Source: Zarea fungicola (taxonomy: Eukaryota > Ascomycota > Sordariomycetes > Hypocreales > Cordycipitaceae). From it: a stretch of DNA of 64,000 nt. Location of the stretch: the NCBI GenBank assembly GCA_900169235.1, contig FWCC01000546.1, forward strand, positions 1-64,000, in the 5' to 3' direction. The notes below the pieces were generated by a model. It was not told the origin of the DNA. It searched no databases and saw only the letters and a list, made by a program, of their open reading frames with translations. Shown here one piece after another: positions 34,288-46,461 of the stretch. The translations under genes and the position numbers were made by a program. Each line of letters starts with the position of its first letter. The first letter of the stretch is position 1.

Positions 34288-35016
34288 GCTCTAGCTGTTA
34301 TTCCCTGGCGTCCATCTTGATTGGTGTTTTCAAGGATTTTTTTTTTATTCTGGTAGCGTTGGATGGGTACTGGTGTCTTTTTTTTCTTTTTTCGAGGGAT
34401 ATGCATAAGTTTGGTGCTGGGGCTTGTTTTTTATAAAAAGCTGGAGTTTTCGGTTTCGCGGCTTCATCCTTTCTTGGCTGAATATCGGTTATTGTACTCT
34501 CATTCGCTTGGGGACCTTGGCGTAGGAGGCACTTGTAATTGTATTGTTGGGATGCTGGCCAGTTACTAGCATATTTAATAAATTGAGTTATTATTACTGT
34601 TGTTGTGCAGAGTTGCTCTTTTCTAGACAGAATTCTGTGTCCCAGGTGTCTCGTTTCTACGGGCGATAATGTTCATTGCTGAATGTCGGACTGTGAATGA
34701 ATAGACGGACTACATGCTGTAAGTATCTAAACAACAGTAACTGAATAGATTGACCACATAATTGATTGGTTTACATGGCATGCTGTGTAACCCTTCTCCG
34801 GGAACTGATGCAAGGCTGACTGCAAAGCATTAATAAAGACTACATGCGGCGACATTAATTGCAACCAGGCTCCGTCCGGTTTGTATGCCCTGACATGTAT
34901 AATGCACATCTTCACGGACCTCACGAATGTACAAACTCTTTCATTCAAGCATCAGATATATCGTGGATAAACGCCAACTACATTTTTAATGCTTTTTCCA
35001 CCAAAGAAAAAAAAAA
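34288..35016. other. Convergent 3' flanks of MED2 and the GH5 gene
   Basis: T-rich sequence with homopolymer runs near 34338-34346 and 34379-34392, and an A run at 35006-35016. No gene is seen. Confidence 0.5.
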
Positions 35017-36276
35017 CTACGGAAACTGCGTCACCTGCGGCATTTTGCCCAGCATGCCCTTGAACTTGGGATTCCTCCAGTCACTCCACGCATAATCGAG
35101 CGCCCCCCACGTCTCCTCCTCGTCCAGCTTTCCATCACGGACATAGTACGACCCTTGCACCGCCCACAGCGACCAATCCGCGTCATTGCCCTCCATGTAC
35201 TGCACCAGGCACGCCAGGTAGCTTGCATCCTTGTCATTCAGTCCATCCTTATTGCCGCCCGTCATGCCGACGCCAAACTCGGAGAGGAAAAGGGGTCCCG
35301 TGTTGTCCTGTCCTTGGTCAAGGACGAAGCCGAAGAGGAGGCCATAGTTTACTTTGCGGAATGGGCAGGAACCAAAGTCCGGCGTGGTAATGGTGAAGCT
35401 GTAGGCGTGCGCCTCCCAGACGTTTTTGCCCGCCCAGGCCGACGTGTCGAGCTTGTGGTCGCGCAGCGGCGTGAGGTCCGTCCCGCCGTTGATGCCGCCG
35501 AGGATGACGAGAACGTCCGGGTTGGCTGCGTGGACGGCGGCGGCTGCGGCGGGCATGTTGGCGCGCCAAATGGCCGGCGCCGTGGGGAACTGCGTGACGT
35601 GCGCGCGGAGCTCGTTGCGGAGGGACATGCCGACCACTCCAGGCCGGCCGCGGGACCAGGTCGCCATGGCTCCGAGACCGTCGAGCCATTTCTGGTGGTC
35701 AAAGTAGCGGCTGTTGGCGTCGAGGTACCCCGGGGCATCGGACCACCAGCCGTTGCCGTCGTCCAGGTTGCAGCACCACGACGCCTTGGAGACGTGGTTG
35801 TCGAGAATGGTCATAACACCGTGGTCCCAGAGTGCAGCTTGTACGGCATCAAAGGCGTCGATAACGGTGGCATTGGCGAGGAACGGGTTCTTGCCGACGG
35901 CGGCGGTGTAGAGCGCCAGCATGCTGGTTTCGTCCGTGTTGGCCGCCTTTGCGGCTGCGCGGAAGGAGTCCTGCACGCCAATCCCATGATTGAGAGCCAT
36001 GTCGATAGAATAGGTCAAGCGCACGCAGTTGAAGCCCTGGTTGGCGATCCAGGAGGCAATGTAGTCGACAGGCTGCTTATGTAGGCCCTCGGGGACGTTG
36101 GCCTCGAGGTGGCCGGCCCAGTTGATGCAGCGTAGCTTGACGCGCTGGTTGTCGGCACCGAGGATCCAACGGCTGGAGGAGTGAAGTGGTACCTTCGGCT
36201 TGTCGATGGTAGCAGCAACGACGAAGGATGGGATGGTAAGGCTGGCCATGGCCAGGGCTGGTATAGAGAGCTTCAT
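35017..36276 (-). CDS. Secreted glycoside hydrolase family 5 enzyme
   Basis: This is a predicted extracellular beta-glycanase of the cellulase (GH5) fold. It is a single exon of 419 residues. A signal peptide covers about residues 1-21 (hydrophobic core, cleavage after VVA). The catalytic acid/base is E222 in SLRNELR and the nucleophile is E333 in FLSEFGVG. Supporting active-site residues occur in CVRLTYSID, LDNH (about 159-161) and EAHAYSF (about 289-293). Cysteines at 169 and 170 may form disulfides. Substrate cannot be read from sequence: GH5 includes endoglucanases, mannanases and glucosylceramidases, and there is no carbohydrate-binding module. The gene is more GC-rich than its flanks and has long antisense open frames as a result. 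Confidence 0.88.
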   Translation of the reverse strand: MKLSIPALAMASLTIPSFVVAATIDKPKVPLHSSSRWILGADNQRVKLRCINWAGHLEANVPEGLHKQPVDYIASWIANQGFNCVRLTYSIDMALNHGIGVQDSFRAAAKAANTDETSMLALYTAAVGKNPFLANATVIDAFDAVQAALWDHGVMTILDNHVSKASWCCNLDDGNGWWSDAPGYLDANSRYFDHQKWLDGLGAMATWSRGRPGVVGMSLRNELRAHVTQFPTAPAIWRANMPAAAAAVHAANPDVLVILGGINGGTDLTPLRDHKLDTSAWAGKNVWEAHAYSFTITTPDFGSCPFRKVNYGLLFGFVLDQGQDNTGPLFLSEFGVGMTGGNKDGLNDKDASYLACLVQYMEGNDADWSLWAVQGSYYVRDGKLDEEETWGALDYAWSDWRNPKFKGMLGKMPQVTQFP

Positions 36277-38411
36277 GATGGTGGAGGGTGACTCTGAAGC
36301 TATGTTCCAACAAAAATGCCAGTTGGACTCTAATTATGGTGGTACGTTGGCCAGCTGGCCACGACGAGCTCTCATGTACCCTGGCTCGTCCTGGAACACT
36401 CGTGGACGAGATCAAGTGTGTACTTATAAGAACGAGCTACCATGTGTGTCTTGGAGGCGTAGAGCGGCGCGGCCCCTCTCCCTCCCCCCTTCTCGGACGA
36501 CGCTCAGACTAGCCACCAATTATTTTACTACTTTGTATGCAAATGATGCAGAAGTGGCTGGTTCCTGTCGTGGCCAGGTGTAGTCCGTTCATGTGCCAGC
36601 AGGTTGCAGCTGGGTGAGCCGGGCTGTGGTGTGTGTGAGCGAGTGTCTGGGTAGGAGCGGATCTGCAGCTCCCGGCACCGAGAGCCCCGCGACCATTCTG
36701 GTGTCTAAATGTCAGCATAATAAGAAAGGTAATTATAAATGCAACCCTAATTTTTTATTTTTATTTTTCCCTTGGAGAAAGGTTAAGTTGGCACAGATCG
36801 TCTGGTGATGAGCCCTGCAGCCCCTGCCAATATTAGCCAGTTTAATGATGGCCCCGGATTTCTCGGGCGAGATTACGGTCATTCCCAAGGGCAAGGATCT
36901 GTTGTGTACTAATGTGTTAACAGACGACGTTGAAGCAGAGTTAGGGACGGTTTTTGACGCCCGTTGCCTGTAAACTACGATTCCTGGAGCCGAAGCGACG
37001 ATTTCCTGTGGAGTAGAAGCCTTCTGCCGGGGAGCCACTCGGCACTTTACGGTGCTGGCTCGTTTAATAAATGACCTATAACTAGTATTCACTAACTAGG
37101 TAGAGATGATGGCGGATGTAACAATGAGGTAGAACCGCACGGTTAAAAGGGCCGACATGTAGTTACTCCGTAGCATCGCAGAACTAAAGTAAACTGCCAC
37201 CAAGCGCAGATAGAGTGTTGAAATAATGAAGGACCTCGGCTGGCAGAACAATGAATCGTCAATCTCCCTTTGTGGTGGTTTCAGCCCTTCCTGAAGCTGA
37301 AGTTTGAGGGGGGAGGGGGGGGGCGGGAGCGACTTGTGATTCTAGCTTGCTGTTAACTAACCTGGCTCAAATGTTGGAGCTTGTAAGATTAACGATTGGC
37401 CACGGGAATGGCCGACGGCTTAGTGGCTGATCAGCCCCAATGAAGCTCCTTCAACACTTGACTGCCTTCCCATGCTTACCATTTAGCACTTTCTACGGAG
37501 TGCGCTGATGAGTTTTTCTAAAAGAGATGTACCAGATTTCAGATAACATGTTGATGGCCAATTAAACTAGCTGCATAGTAGTTACTACCTACACCAGCAC
37601 AGTACAAACTGGACACTGCTGTTGAAAATGTTCCAAATGCATCGTCAATTGCTTTAGTATGCCGTTTATCCCTTCACTACCACGGATATTGTGCTTGTGA
37701 AATTATGCAATGCACAGGAGGGTGGCTCTGACAACAAGCCTGTTGATGTTGTAATTTCCCAATGCTATAGCATGCAACAGGCACATATATATGTGCCTGG
37801 TATGGCACGTCGCTAGTCGCGCAACACTAGTAGCATTAGGTTACTTGGTCAGTACCATCGACGAGTTGGCTCGTGATGATAACAAGTTTCTGATCAAGGT
37901 TATTGACAACGACCAGATACCTTACATGAGTAACTGATACAAGTCGTGGGAAACTCATGCGTATATTCAAGTTACACAAAACCGAGCAAGAGCAGAACAA
38001 GAGTCTCTCTATGCATGACTCTATCGAGACAAAGAAAAAAGGAACAGTGGAAAAAAAATTCAGGCCCGAGAGAAGCTTTGTAGAAAGAATTGCAGCTGCA
38101 TATTTGGGTATCCTCTTCACCACTCGCCAGAGGGGGGGGGACAAGAACAAGAATTGTCGATGTTGGCACAACCTCAACCGTCCAACGATGACGGCTCCCG
38201 AATAAAATAAGGATAAAGGCTCGCGAAAGAAAGGGAAAAGAATTCGCTGCCCGCTTGTAGTCGTAAGATTCGTTAAGATAAAATGGCCCGAAACAAAAAA
38301 GGGTGTAATACAATAGATAGTTTGCAAAAAAGAAAAAAAAGAAAAAAAGTAAGTGCCATGCCATCAAGGAGGCTTTTTTGGGAAAGGAAGATTAAGTGGC
38401 TGAAGGTGTAG
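36277..38411. other. Gene-poor intergenic region
   Basis: This 2.1-kb stretch has no supported gene. It contains a G-rich run (about 37306-37330), one TACTCCGTA (37164-37172), a near-match TACGGAGTG (37494) and, on the right, A-rich homopolymers near 38323-38348 in the 3' flank of the PH-domain gene. I saw no transposase or reverse-transcriptase fragment in the translated frames. Confidence 0.5.
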
Positions 38412-39686
38412 CTAATTGTAAGATGCCGCAAGTCTCGACTCGAGTGCTTTGCGCTTCGCAATCAGGCTCTTGAGCGCACCAATGAATTGTATGAGTGATT
38501 CTTCGTCGTGAGCACAAAATTTGAAGCTCTTCTCCTCGGTAATAATTTGCAAGCAGTTCTCTTTGCTCTTGTTGAGTGGATCAATCTCCACCACGTCAAC
38601 TACAACGGATAGTTGCACGATCCATTGTGCCAGATACTCAGATTCGTCCTTGTAAAGAATCAAGTTGCGCCGCCGCAGCACAGCCCACATATCCTTCCAC
38701 TGCTTTACACCACCTTTGCTCTTGAGCTGCCACAGCCAGCCTTGCCAGATGACGCGGTCCAGCTCCTGCTCCTGGTTGGCGACGCTAACCTGGCTAGCGG
38801 AGCGCTGAGCGGTTGGACGGTAGGGAATGCTGGCGGCAGCGGGTATCGAGCCGACGTCGAGCTGACCTGGAAACATCTGGCTCTCCATGGAGCTACCACC
38901 AATGCGCTGCAAGTCTGTGTCCGACATGTCGGAGTGCGACGCAATTTCGCCGCCTGAGGAGTCGACAACGGACGAGTCGCGGTGGCCAAGAAACCCGGGG
39001 GCGGGTGCTCCAAGCGCCTCTGGTGAACTAGAAAGGAATCGCTCTGGCAGGCTACCTATTTGTTCATCTATGACGGTCATTGCGTTGGAGGGAATCGGTT
39101 GAGGCGCCGTGGGGGAGAGGCTCTGGCCAAGGGGGCTGGCGAGAAACATTTCCTCCTCCTCCTCGGCGAGGCGGGCGTCCTTTCGTATCAGGTCAACCCA
39201 CTCCCGCGCATCCTGCAGCGTGCGAGCCTGGAAATGGAAGTTCTTAGAGGGTGAGAAGAGGCCAAAGACGTTTTGGCGCTTGTGCTTGGGGTCCTTCAGA
39301 AAGGTGACGGCATTGAGATCGGCGAGGTGTACTTGGTAGCGCAGCTTTATTTCCTTGTCGTTCTTATACATGGACAGACAATCGGGGCGCAGGACCAGAT
39401 ATACTGGTTTCCATTGCTACGGAGGGGGTGGTGTCAGTGCGTGCAAGAAGCACGAGTGGGAAGAGTGGATGGCAGAGGGGATGGACGGCGACAATGTGCC
39501 TACCTTGGTCTTGGTACGCTTCTCAACGTAGCCGCACTTGATGACGCGATCGAATTCAAAGCAGCCGTTGCTGCTGACGAGCGAGGTGTCGATGTTAAGC
39601 CGGCTATTCTGGCGAGCCTTGTTGGTCGCCGTTTCCTGGTGAGGCGGGAGCTGCTGCGGCACAGCCATGGCCGCGACCTCTGTCAT
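38412..39686 (-). CDS. Two-PH-domain protein (Opy1-like)
   Basis: This is a predicted phosphoinositide-binding adaptor at the plasma membrane. Exons 39686-39504 and 39416-38412 flank an 87-nt intron; the joined protein has 395 residues. PH domain 1 spans about residues 40-155 (VIKCGYVEKRTKTKQWKPVY, LVLRPDCLSMYKNDKEIKL, ending AREWVDLIRKDAR). The intron falls inside it. After an S/P-rich linker, PH domain 2 spans about 275-385 (WQGWLWQLKSKGGVKQWKDM, then WAVLRRRNLILYKDESEY, ending SLIQFIGALKSLIA). Two PH domains separated by a disordered linker match yeast Opy1. Orthology is inferred from architecture only. The start could also be the ATG six codons downstream. Confidence 0.82.
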
Positions 39687-42101
39687 TGTGGCTCGAAGAG
39701 TGAAGGAGAGTGGTAATGGAAGCGGTTTGGCCTGTCGTAGCTCGCTACTGTGGTTGGTGTTGAAGGCTTGCCCAGGCTGTGTGGGATAAGGCTGCAAGAA
39801 ACAATCGGGGCAGCACCGCAGGCAGACCAGTGCCTTGATTTATCCGTTGCGTGTATTCCGTACCAAAAGAAAAGGGAAGGGTCTGGGAAAGAGTGACTGG
39901 AGAAAGAAGCCAAAGGTAAATTTGGCGGCGGGACGAGTGGTGTTTTTGAAGGATGTCAGGGGCAGGATCGTCGACGTATATTGATGGGATCTGCGCGCGC
40001 CATATACCTCAGCGGCGGGCGGTGGTGGGCGGTCGCTGGTGCTAAAACACTTTTTTTGCTTTCTAGCGTGCGTGTAGCGCTTTTGCCCGCTGTAACGAGT
40101 TGCAAGTCAGCCAGCCAGCCAGCTCCCAGGAGGTAGGTGGCGGTGGTGGTGGGCGGCTAGGAATGGATTCCACGAGACCACTCAAAGCAACTGGTGACTG
40201 CGATGGATTTTGAAACAATTGCTCTAATACGGAATTAAAGAAGAAAGAATCGAGAGTTCTTCTCAATACAGGAAGACTGAAATAGAGTACGGTGCTTTGG
40301 CTCGATCGCGTTTCTACTTTTCTGCAAAAAAAAAAAAAAGGCAAAGTTGAAATTGCGTGGGCAACAGTGTTGATGCAAGGTTGCAGACTAATAAGCATCG
40401 AAGTAGCACCAGATGCTGCTGTGGTTCTTCGACAACGCAGGGGAAACCGCTGCGTGAGAAATTGTTGAATGTTTATGGCTTGTTCGGATCGGTACGCATG
40501 TGAAGAAACAGGAGAAATCTAGGGGAAGACGTTTTAGTCAATCACTGGTTCTCGACTGCCGTGAGATGTGTTTCAGTGAAGCGATCGTCTCATCTGCCTG
40601 GTCTTTGGTTGGGGGCTGCTTGGCTGGGAAGATGGTCGGAGCTGGTTTGGTGGGTTTCCTGGCCTTTCTACAATGGCCTGAAGCCTTGGATTGGCAGGGC
40701 AGCCTGGCCTAGAACCTGGTCTGTCCACATGGCCGGGAACCGCCCTGTCCAGTACGCGTCCATTTGCCAGTGACCAAACTGGTACTCCGTACCTCTAGGT
40801 ACTAATGGGCCTGTACGTACTCTCAGCTAAAGAACCCGCCACTGTCACTATATGCCATGTACTTCGTTTCTGCGACCAAGTCTCCAGGGCGCTAAAGTCA
40901 GCACCCGTGACGCCTGTAAGCAGCGATCCTGTACTTTCTTTGTACTCATCTTCTACGGTACCAGTGCCTATACATACACCGAACCTTGAGCACAGTACGT
41001 AGCAACCAGGCGCATCCAGCCACTGTAGTAAGCGTCTCTTTTGACGTCATGCTTACTAGATGCTGCCTACATCCAATACGAGTACGATCTAGGTTGTCAT
41101 CACCTGGCACTCTTAGCAGCGCGGCAGCAGTCGTTGACTTGCTCTGTGCCCCGTTCTATTATAAATTCAACCACTGCCCTGTATTTTTGTGTATACGGGC
41201 CACGTACGAGTTATCCCTCAGTGCTTGTCATAGCTGTTGCCTCCTTTTGGCCTTGTTTTAGGTTCGGGCTACCAGTGGCCTACCATGGCACCCAGCCCCC
41301 CCAGACTTCCTACGTAGACGCATTGCTTCGCCTGGGTGGTGGCATATAGCTGTCGTCGCATACACATACAATCCTCCAGGTCACCACGAAGCAAGGCCAC
41401 CCCGTGTCGGGAATCTCAATAACGCCGCTAGGCGGGCTGTGCAACGGCTGTGTCGGGGAATAATGTGATGATGCTATCAACGAATATGATGAACCAAAAA
41501 AAGCAACCTCTTCTGGAAGTGGAAGAAGTGAAACTTGGGGGGACGCTAATCTAAACAATCACAAAGTACTTTATTCGGAACCGTAGAAGCCAGCAAACAT
41601 CAAGTCACTCATTCTAAAGCAGCGGCCTCAGCGGCAGTCTCGGGCGTGTTTGACACGCAACCCAATTGTGGCGTTGACTCCAAAGTCATCTGCCCCAGCG
41701 AGGGACTTCCTTGACATTTGTTTGCCTTGTCAACGAGCCAGACATGCAATAACTGTACATGGTTGATAACCAAGTAGAAAATATCCAATACTGAGTAAGC
41801 AAGTGAGGTGATTCCAGAGGAAATACACATCAAATCAGAAGAAGGATGTAAAGGAATACAAGACCCGTAACTACTTCATCTCAAGCTACTGTTGGCAATT
41901 CAGTAAAATCCAATCTATTACCCGATACGGACAGCCGCCCAATGGAGGGGCAGCAGAGTGGGCTAAATTTTTTGCGCCAGCGTCTGGTTCATCCTCTTGA
42001 ACGACTCACCCACAGCTTCACAAAAAACGCCAAGGTATTCATAATAAATCTACCAGAATCCCCATCAAGGATTCAAGAGATCTATATACAAAAATCAAAA
42101 A
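39687..42101. other. Long divergent intergenic region
   Basis: This 2.4-kb stretch lies between the PH-domain gene and NCS2. It contains a short CCAG repeat near 40111-40124, an A run near 40326-40338, TACTCCGTA at 40783-40791 and TACC/GGTA-rich segments. No protein-coding or RNA gene is supported; the longest frames are not convincing. Confidence 0.5.
40783..40791 (+). repeat. TACTCCGTA motif copy
   Basis: One of four exact copies of this 9-mer (either strand) in the window, all intergenic; the others are at 37164, 55970 and 57769. Confidence 0.6.
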
Positions 42102-43462
42102 ATGACGACTACAAACACTGGCCAGCCGTGTAAACGGTGCAAGGCTGAGAATGCACAGTACAAGATGCGAAACCTCGCCACATGCAAGTACGTCCACTCT
42201 CTGGAGCCACCAACTGCTTTAGTACATGCTTTTAATTTAGAATAAAGAAAATTCATGGTTTTTATATTAAGAGACATGACGGCTAACTCGTTGACTATTA
42301 CAGAGACTGCTTTATTGGGCACATAGTCTCCAAGGTCCATAAGAGCATCGGCATAATGCACAAGGACATTCGCACATCGACGGACCTCGCACCCCGCCGG
42401 TACCTCGCCGGTCTGTCGTTCGGTGCCTCTTCGACGTGCCTGGCACAGATTCTCGACGACAGCGCCGCGTACCACGCCACCAAGCAATCTTCGAGCTCTT
42501 TTGAACCGCTGGTTGTGCACGTCGACACGGACCTGACGGCGACGGCGCCCCAGCCGGATACGCAGGGCACAACCCCCGCGCTGAAGCTGTTGGCCAGGTA
42601 CCGGCAAAAGTACCCGCAAGTCTCGTTTGAGTGTGTGCACCTCAGCAGGGCCATGGCGCTCAAGACGGTGGACTGGTCGGCATTGGTGCCTGGTTTGGCG
42701 GTGCCAGGTTTGGAGAGGGAGCAAGACCAGTGGCCCAGCGCCGCCGACGAGGAGAACAATACTGACCGGGAAAGATTGCGGCGCATCTTTGACGCGCTGC
42801 CTTCGGTCACGTCCCGTGCGGATGTGCTGCGGCAGCTTGTCCGGCACGTGCTGATAGACATGGCCCGCACGCGCGGCTGCTCGACGCTGCTCCTGGGACA
42901 CAGCACGTCAGCCCTCGCGGCACTTACGCTCGCCGAGGTCGCCAATGGGCGCGGGTTCTCGGTGCCAGGGCAAGTCAGCGACGGCATACAGACAGTGTGC
43001 GGGTACGGCGATGATGGGGTGGAGATTTCGCGTGCCGCGTTGCCCGTGTACTTTCCCCTGCGGGAAGTGTTCAAGAACGAACTCGTCATCTACATGGACA
43101 TGATACCGTCGCTAGCAGATCTGAAGCAAGAGATTGGCGTAGGACGGGAGGCCGCTGGTGCCGCGACAGTGGTATCACATCGGCATGTCAGCATCGAGGA
43201 GGTGATGCAGCGGTACTTTGACGGTGTCGAGGGCCCGTATTCGGGCATCGTGGCCAATGTGGTGCGCACCGCGGCCAAGCTGGAGAACAAAGGCAACGGG
43301 TGCAGTAGTGATGGTGCGTTTTGCCGGCTCTGCGGCATGACGCTGGACGGCTCAGGTGATGATCGTTGGGCCGGCGATTTGGGCCGGGACTCGGGCGATT
43401 CGGCGGCTGAAAATTACAAGTGGAAGCTGTGTTATGGATGCAGACGCTCTGTGAGTGGTTAA
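42102..43462 (+). CDS. ncs2: Cytoplasmic tRNA 2-thiolation protein Ncs2/Ctu2
   Basis: With Ncs6/Ctu1 this protein carries out 2-thiolation of wobble uridine in tRNA Lys, Glu and Gln, using sulfur delivered by the Urm1 pathway in the cytosol. Exons 42102-42187 and 42304-43462 join to 414 residues; the intron is 116 nt and in phase 2. The N-terminus has paired cysteine motifs typical of the family (PCKRCK and, across the junction, CKDCF). The ATP-pyrophosphatase-like core starts at about YLAGLSFGASSTCLAQIL. This departs from the SGGxDS loop, as expected for the non-catalytic partner. LLLGHSTSALAALTL and PLREVFKNELVIYMD follow. The C-terminus has CRLCG and CYGC, a further zinc-binding pair. Confidence 0.92.
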
Positions 43463-43909
43463 CATGACTTGATGGGAGTGTGTGGTTAATGGATTTACGG
43501 GACGCATGAGAAATGCAGATTCAACATCCGGGGGCTAGCGCCAAACAGAAATAAGGTGACGGACCAGCAATAACAGAATTTACATGTTATATCTTATTAA
43601 AGAAAAAAAACTGATTGCTGTTTTTCTCCTCCATTTTTAAACTCCAGCAATGCCAACGTCCTCTGAAGACGAGTGCCAACCGATTTTCCTCTGTCCTTAA
43701 TGCAAACATTCGAATCCATAGTTGCCAGATATCCCCGTTAAAATCTATTATCAACCAAAAAAAAAAAAAAAAAAGACTCCTGAATCTAAAGTAGTTATAA
43801 ACAAGATGTGTAAAACCCATAAATGGTGAGCAAAGAACAAAACAATGATAAAAGAAAGATATTGTTGAAAAGGGAAGCGCTTGAGAGACGAGAAAAAAAG
43901 GAGAATCTT
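43463..43909. other. Convergent 3' flanks of NCS2 and OAC1
   Basis: A/T-rich sequence with a long A run near 43757-43773. No gene is seen. Confidence 0.5.
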
Positions 43910-45075
43910 TCACAGTCGGTTTGTATCCGGGATAGGCAACAAGCGGTCCTCAACCTTGCGCATCAGCTTGTTGGTCTGTTCAGCAAGGGATAGTGTCAGA
44001 ATCGTGTGCGGCAAGATACGGGCGAGATGTGGAAGGAAGCCCTTGTAGATAGCAAAGACGCCCTCGGTACGGATCGTCTTGCCGAGACAGTCGAAGACGC
44101 CCTTGTAGAGATTGCCATTTTGATTGTAAAGACGTGACATGATGGTGTCTACATCTGTTAGCTTATTTTTTTTTAGGGGGGGGTTGTGTTCTCCCTTTTT
44201 TTTTCTTGGTTGGTACACTTACCTGGAGGGTGCATAAAGCAGCATACGACAAATCCACTGGCGGCACTGCTGGCCAGATGCAACGCAGGGCCTTCTTCCA
44301 TGCCGGCGTGGCGCATCAACCGTCTCTTGGCGAAGAAGTATGTGGGAAGCTGCACCGAGGAGCCGAAACCAGTTCGGATCATGGCGGCGCCAACGCCGCG
44401 GTAAAGACCCCGGACTCCCTCGCCGCGGTAAATCTGGGCCATGCCGTCCAAGGCGTTCTTGTACGTGTGCTGGGTGCCAACGGGGAGAAACGGCGAAAAG
44501 CTCTGGAGGCGAGTCTTGACGAGGAAGAAGGGCGAGCCGGCCGCGGCGCCAATGACACCCGAGGCGGCACCGCAAAACATGTTGATACCGAGATTCTGGG
44601 CGGCGCCATCGCGCAGAAACAGCGTGGCGAGTCCCTGGCGCATGGGGTCGTAGAATCCGAGGCGGCAGCCATTGAGCAGGATCTGGTAGATGTATGCGCA
44701 ACCGATACCGCGGTAGATGCCTCGCAGGCCCTCGTTCTTGACGATGACGCCGACGCCATGGATGGGGCCCCGATAGTAGTGAGGCTGGTGGCCTTTGTTC
44801 TGCAGCTCGCCCTGGAGCTGCATACGAATTTTGACAGTCTCGAAGGGATGGGTGGCGGTGACGGCGCCGCAGGCCGCTATGCCGCCGGCGATGAATGCAC
44901 TGTTTGGTGGAGGTTTTGGTTAGCCTATGCTTGCTTCATTTCATATCGTTTCTCCTCAATATATCTCATTCTGTTCGGGAGGCTGTCTTGTGTATTGCTG
45001 AAGGATGTTGTTTGCCATTTGAGCCCACGGACCGGCAAGGAGTACGTGACTGACTTACCCAACTGTGGTGGACAT
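43910..45075 (-). CDS. oac1: Mitochondrial oxaloacetate carrier Oac1
   Basis: This inner-membrane carrier moves oxaloacetate, sulfate and related anions into mitochondria. Exon 1 is 45075-45059 (17 nt), exon 2 is 44899-44223, and exon 3 ends at 43910. Three carrier repeats are visible, with signatures HPFETVKIRMQ, SPFFLVKTRLQ and HPPDTIMSRLYNQ. Exon 3 can begin at 44154 or at 44148, because two AG acceptors lie six bases apart. The distal one gives HPPDTIMSR, the family form, and 310 residues; the proximal one inserts two residues. Glycine-rich helix contacts (AFIAGGIAACGA, GAASGVIGAAAG, ASSAASGFVVC) fit six transmembrane helices. The Oac1 assignment over other carriers rests on the third repeat and on RLGFYDPMR. 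Confidence 0.88.
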
Positions 45076-46461
45076 GACCACGAGCTGTCGTAAACGATGA
45101 GAGTATCGAGTTGATCAATTCAGATGTGTTGTTATCGCCAGGGGTAGGAGAACGGGTGCGCGCAAATAAATAGTTGAGGTGTCGAAGCTGCCGTGTTTCG
45201 TTAGCCTGACTTTGACTTTGGTTTTTGGTTCTCGGGGGCGCGTTGCGTCGTCGGCCGGCTTCCAGCGGCTTCCCAAACTAAAATCGGCACTGGCTGGCAA
45301 CTTGGGACAGCAGCAGGTATTTTGAGTTTTTCCTCGCCTCTCTTCTTCCGAGACTCGACTGGAAGTCAGCTTACATTGAATGGGATGCTTGGATCTGAAT
45401 AGGGGAAGGAAGAACGGCTTAATGCGAGATTGCGCCGGCAGAAGCGGATGCTACAGTGAACTTTGGGTGACCCTGTCCAAAAATGATGCAAGCCTTGGAG
45501 GTGACAAAAGGTACTGGAGCCCAACTCAGGGCCGCAGCTGTGTGCCGACGTCGGCCAGTTAGAATGTGGGTTGGTGGATTGACGAGCAGAGGGCGTTCTA
45601 TGCTGACATTTCATTTCTTGTAGCTGAGAGGCTGCTGAAAGCCGGTGGCCAGCAAGTTGCGTTTGCGTAAAACAGAGCCTGCTGCGTTAAGTAACCTTGC
45701 TACCTTAGCACAGGTACCTACCTAGTACTTAGTACTTACTGGTCAGCGGTAGCAACTACCTAGGTACTACTTACATACCTCTAGTTGTAAAGGGACTCCA
45801 GCTATTAACCAGGTGCTTTGAAGTTGAAGAGACTTGAAGGCTATGCTTGACACTGCATGACATTTGAACTACAGGCTCGCCATTGTTTTTTCGGCCCATG
45901 TGAAAACGTGAATCTATCCACCATGTTGCTAATTGGCTATGGTTGATACATCTCGCCTCTCTTGCCAGTTGGCATCGTAATACCAATCCCCATATCAGGT
46001 ACATCGAGGTACTGCCAACCACGGTAACTACCATTTTCTCGATCCGGTTACAGTCTATTGCCCCAAGAGGCGCCCATGTTAGATAAAATGACGGACGATA
46101 AAGGAAAAGTAAAACGAGAAACAAAGGAAAAAGAGCCAAAAACTGAAAAAAAGTAGCCATCTCCAATACCCGGCTCCAGGCAAATTACAATTTTTTTGGT
46201 ATAGGGTATCTAACACGATGCCCTCGAGGCTTGGCTGCTCTCCAATTATCTTGTGCTGCTAGGCAAACGAGACACGTTAAATGCAGAGAGCTCCACCTGA
46301 CGCACCGCGTATCAACCTTTCCAAAGCTCCATCGCCGTCGCCGGCCAATAGTTTCCATACCCAGCCATTAACACAATCGCAAAATCCACCGCGAATCGAC
46401 GAGGCGAGTTGTCTGCAAGTCATACCCAACGACCAAAGTCCTTGCCTCTACACAACGCGCC
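45076..46461. other. Divergent promoter region of OAC1 and SWD2
   Basis: TACCTA/TAGGTA clusters lie at 45713-45780, including palindrome TACCTAGGTA at 45757-45766 and AGTACTTAGTACTTACT at 45724-45740. No coding gene is supported. Confidence 0.55.
45713..45780. repeat. TACCTA / AGTACTTA inverted-repeat cluster
   Basis: GGTACCTACCTAGTACTTAG is followed about 25 bases later by CTACCTAGGTACTACTTACA. The core TACCTAGGTA is a perfect palindrome, shared with sites at 10796 and 26361. Confidence 0.75.

Noticed and set aside
35155..36084. 309-codon plus-strand open frame over the GH5 gene
   Set aside because: It is antisense to a clear GH5 enzyme in GC-rich DNA, where stop codons are rare on both strands. 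Its translation is low complexity (V, A, G, R).
36277..38411. Possible transposon relic in a gene-poor region
   Set aside because: No terminal repeats, target-site duplication or transposase/RT fragment seen. There are also no strong C-to-T mutation signs of RIP that I could judge by eye.
42095..43089. Minus-strand frames of about 265 codons over NCS2
   Set aside because: They are antisense to the well-supported NCS2 exon 2, and their composition is typical of shadow frames.
44206..45093. 295-codon plus-strand open frame over OAC1
   Set aside because: It is antisense to the carrier, crosses its introns and has no recognisable family.
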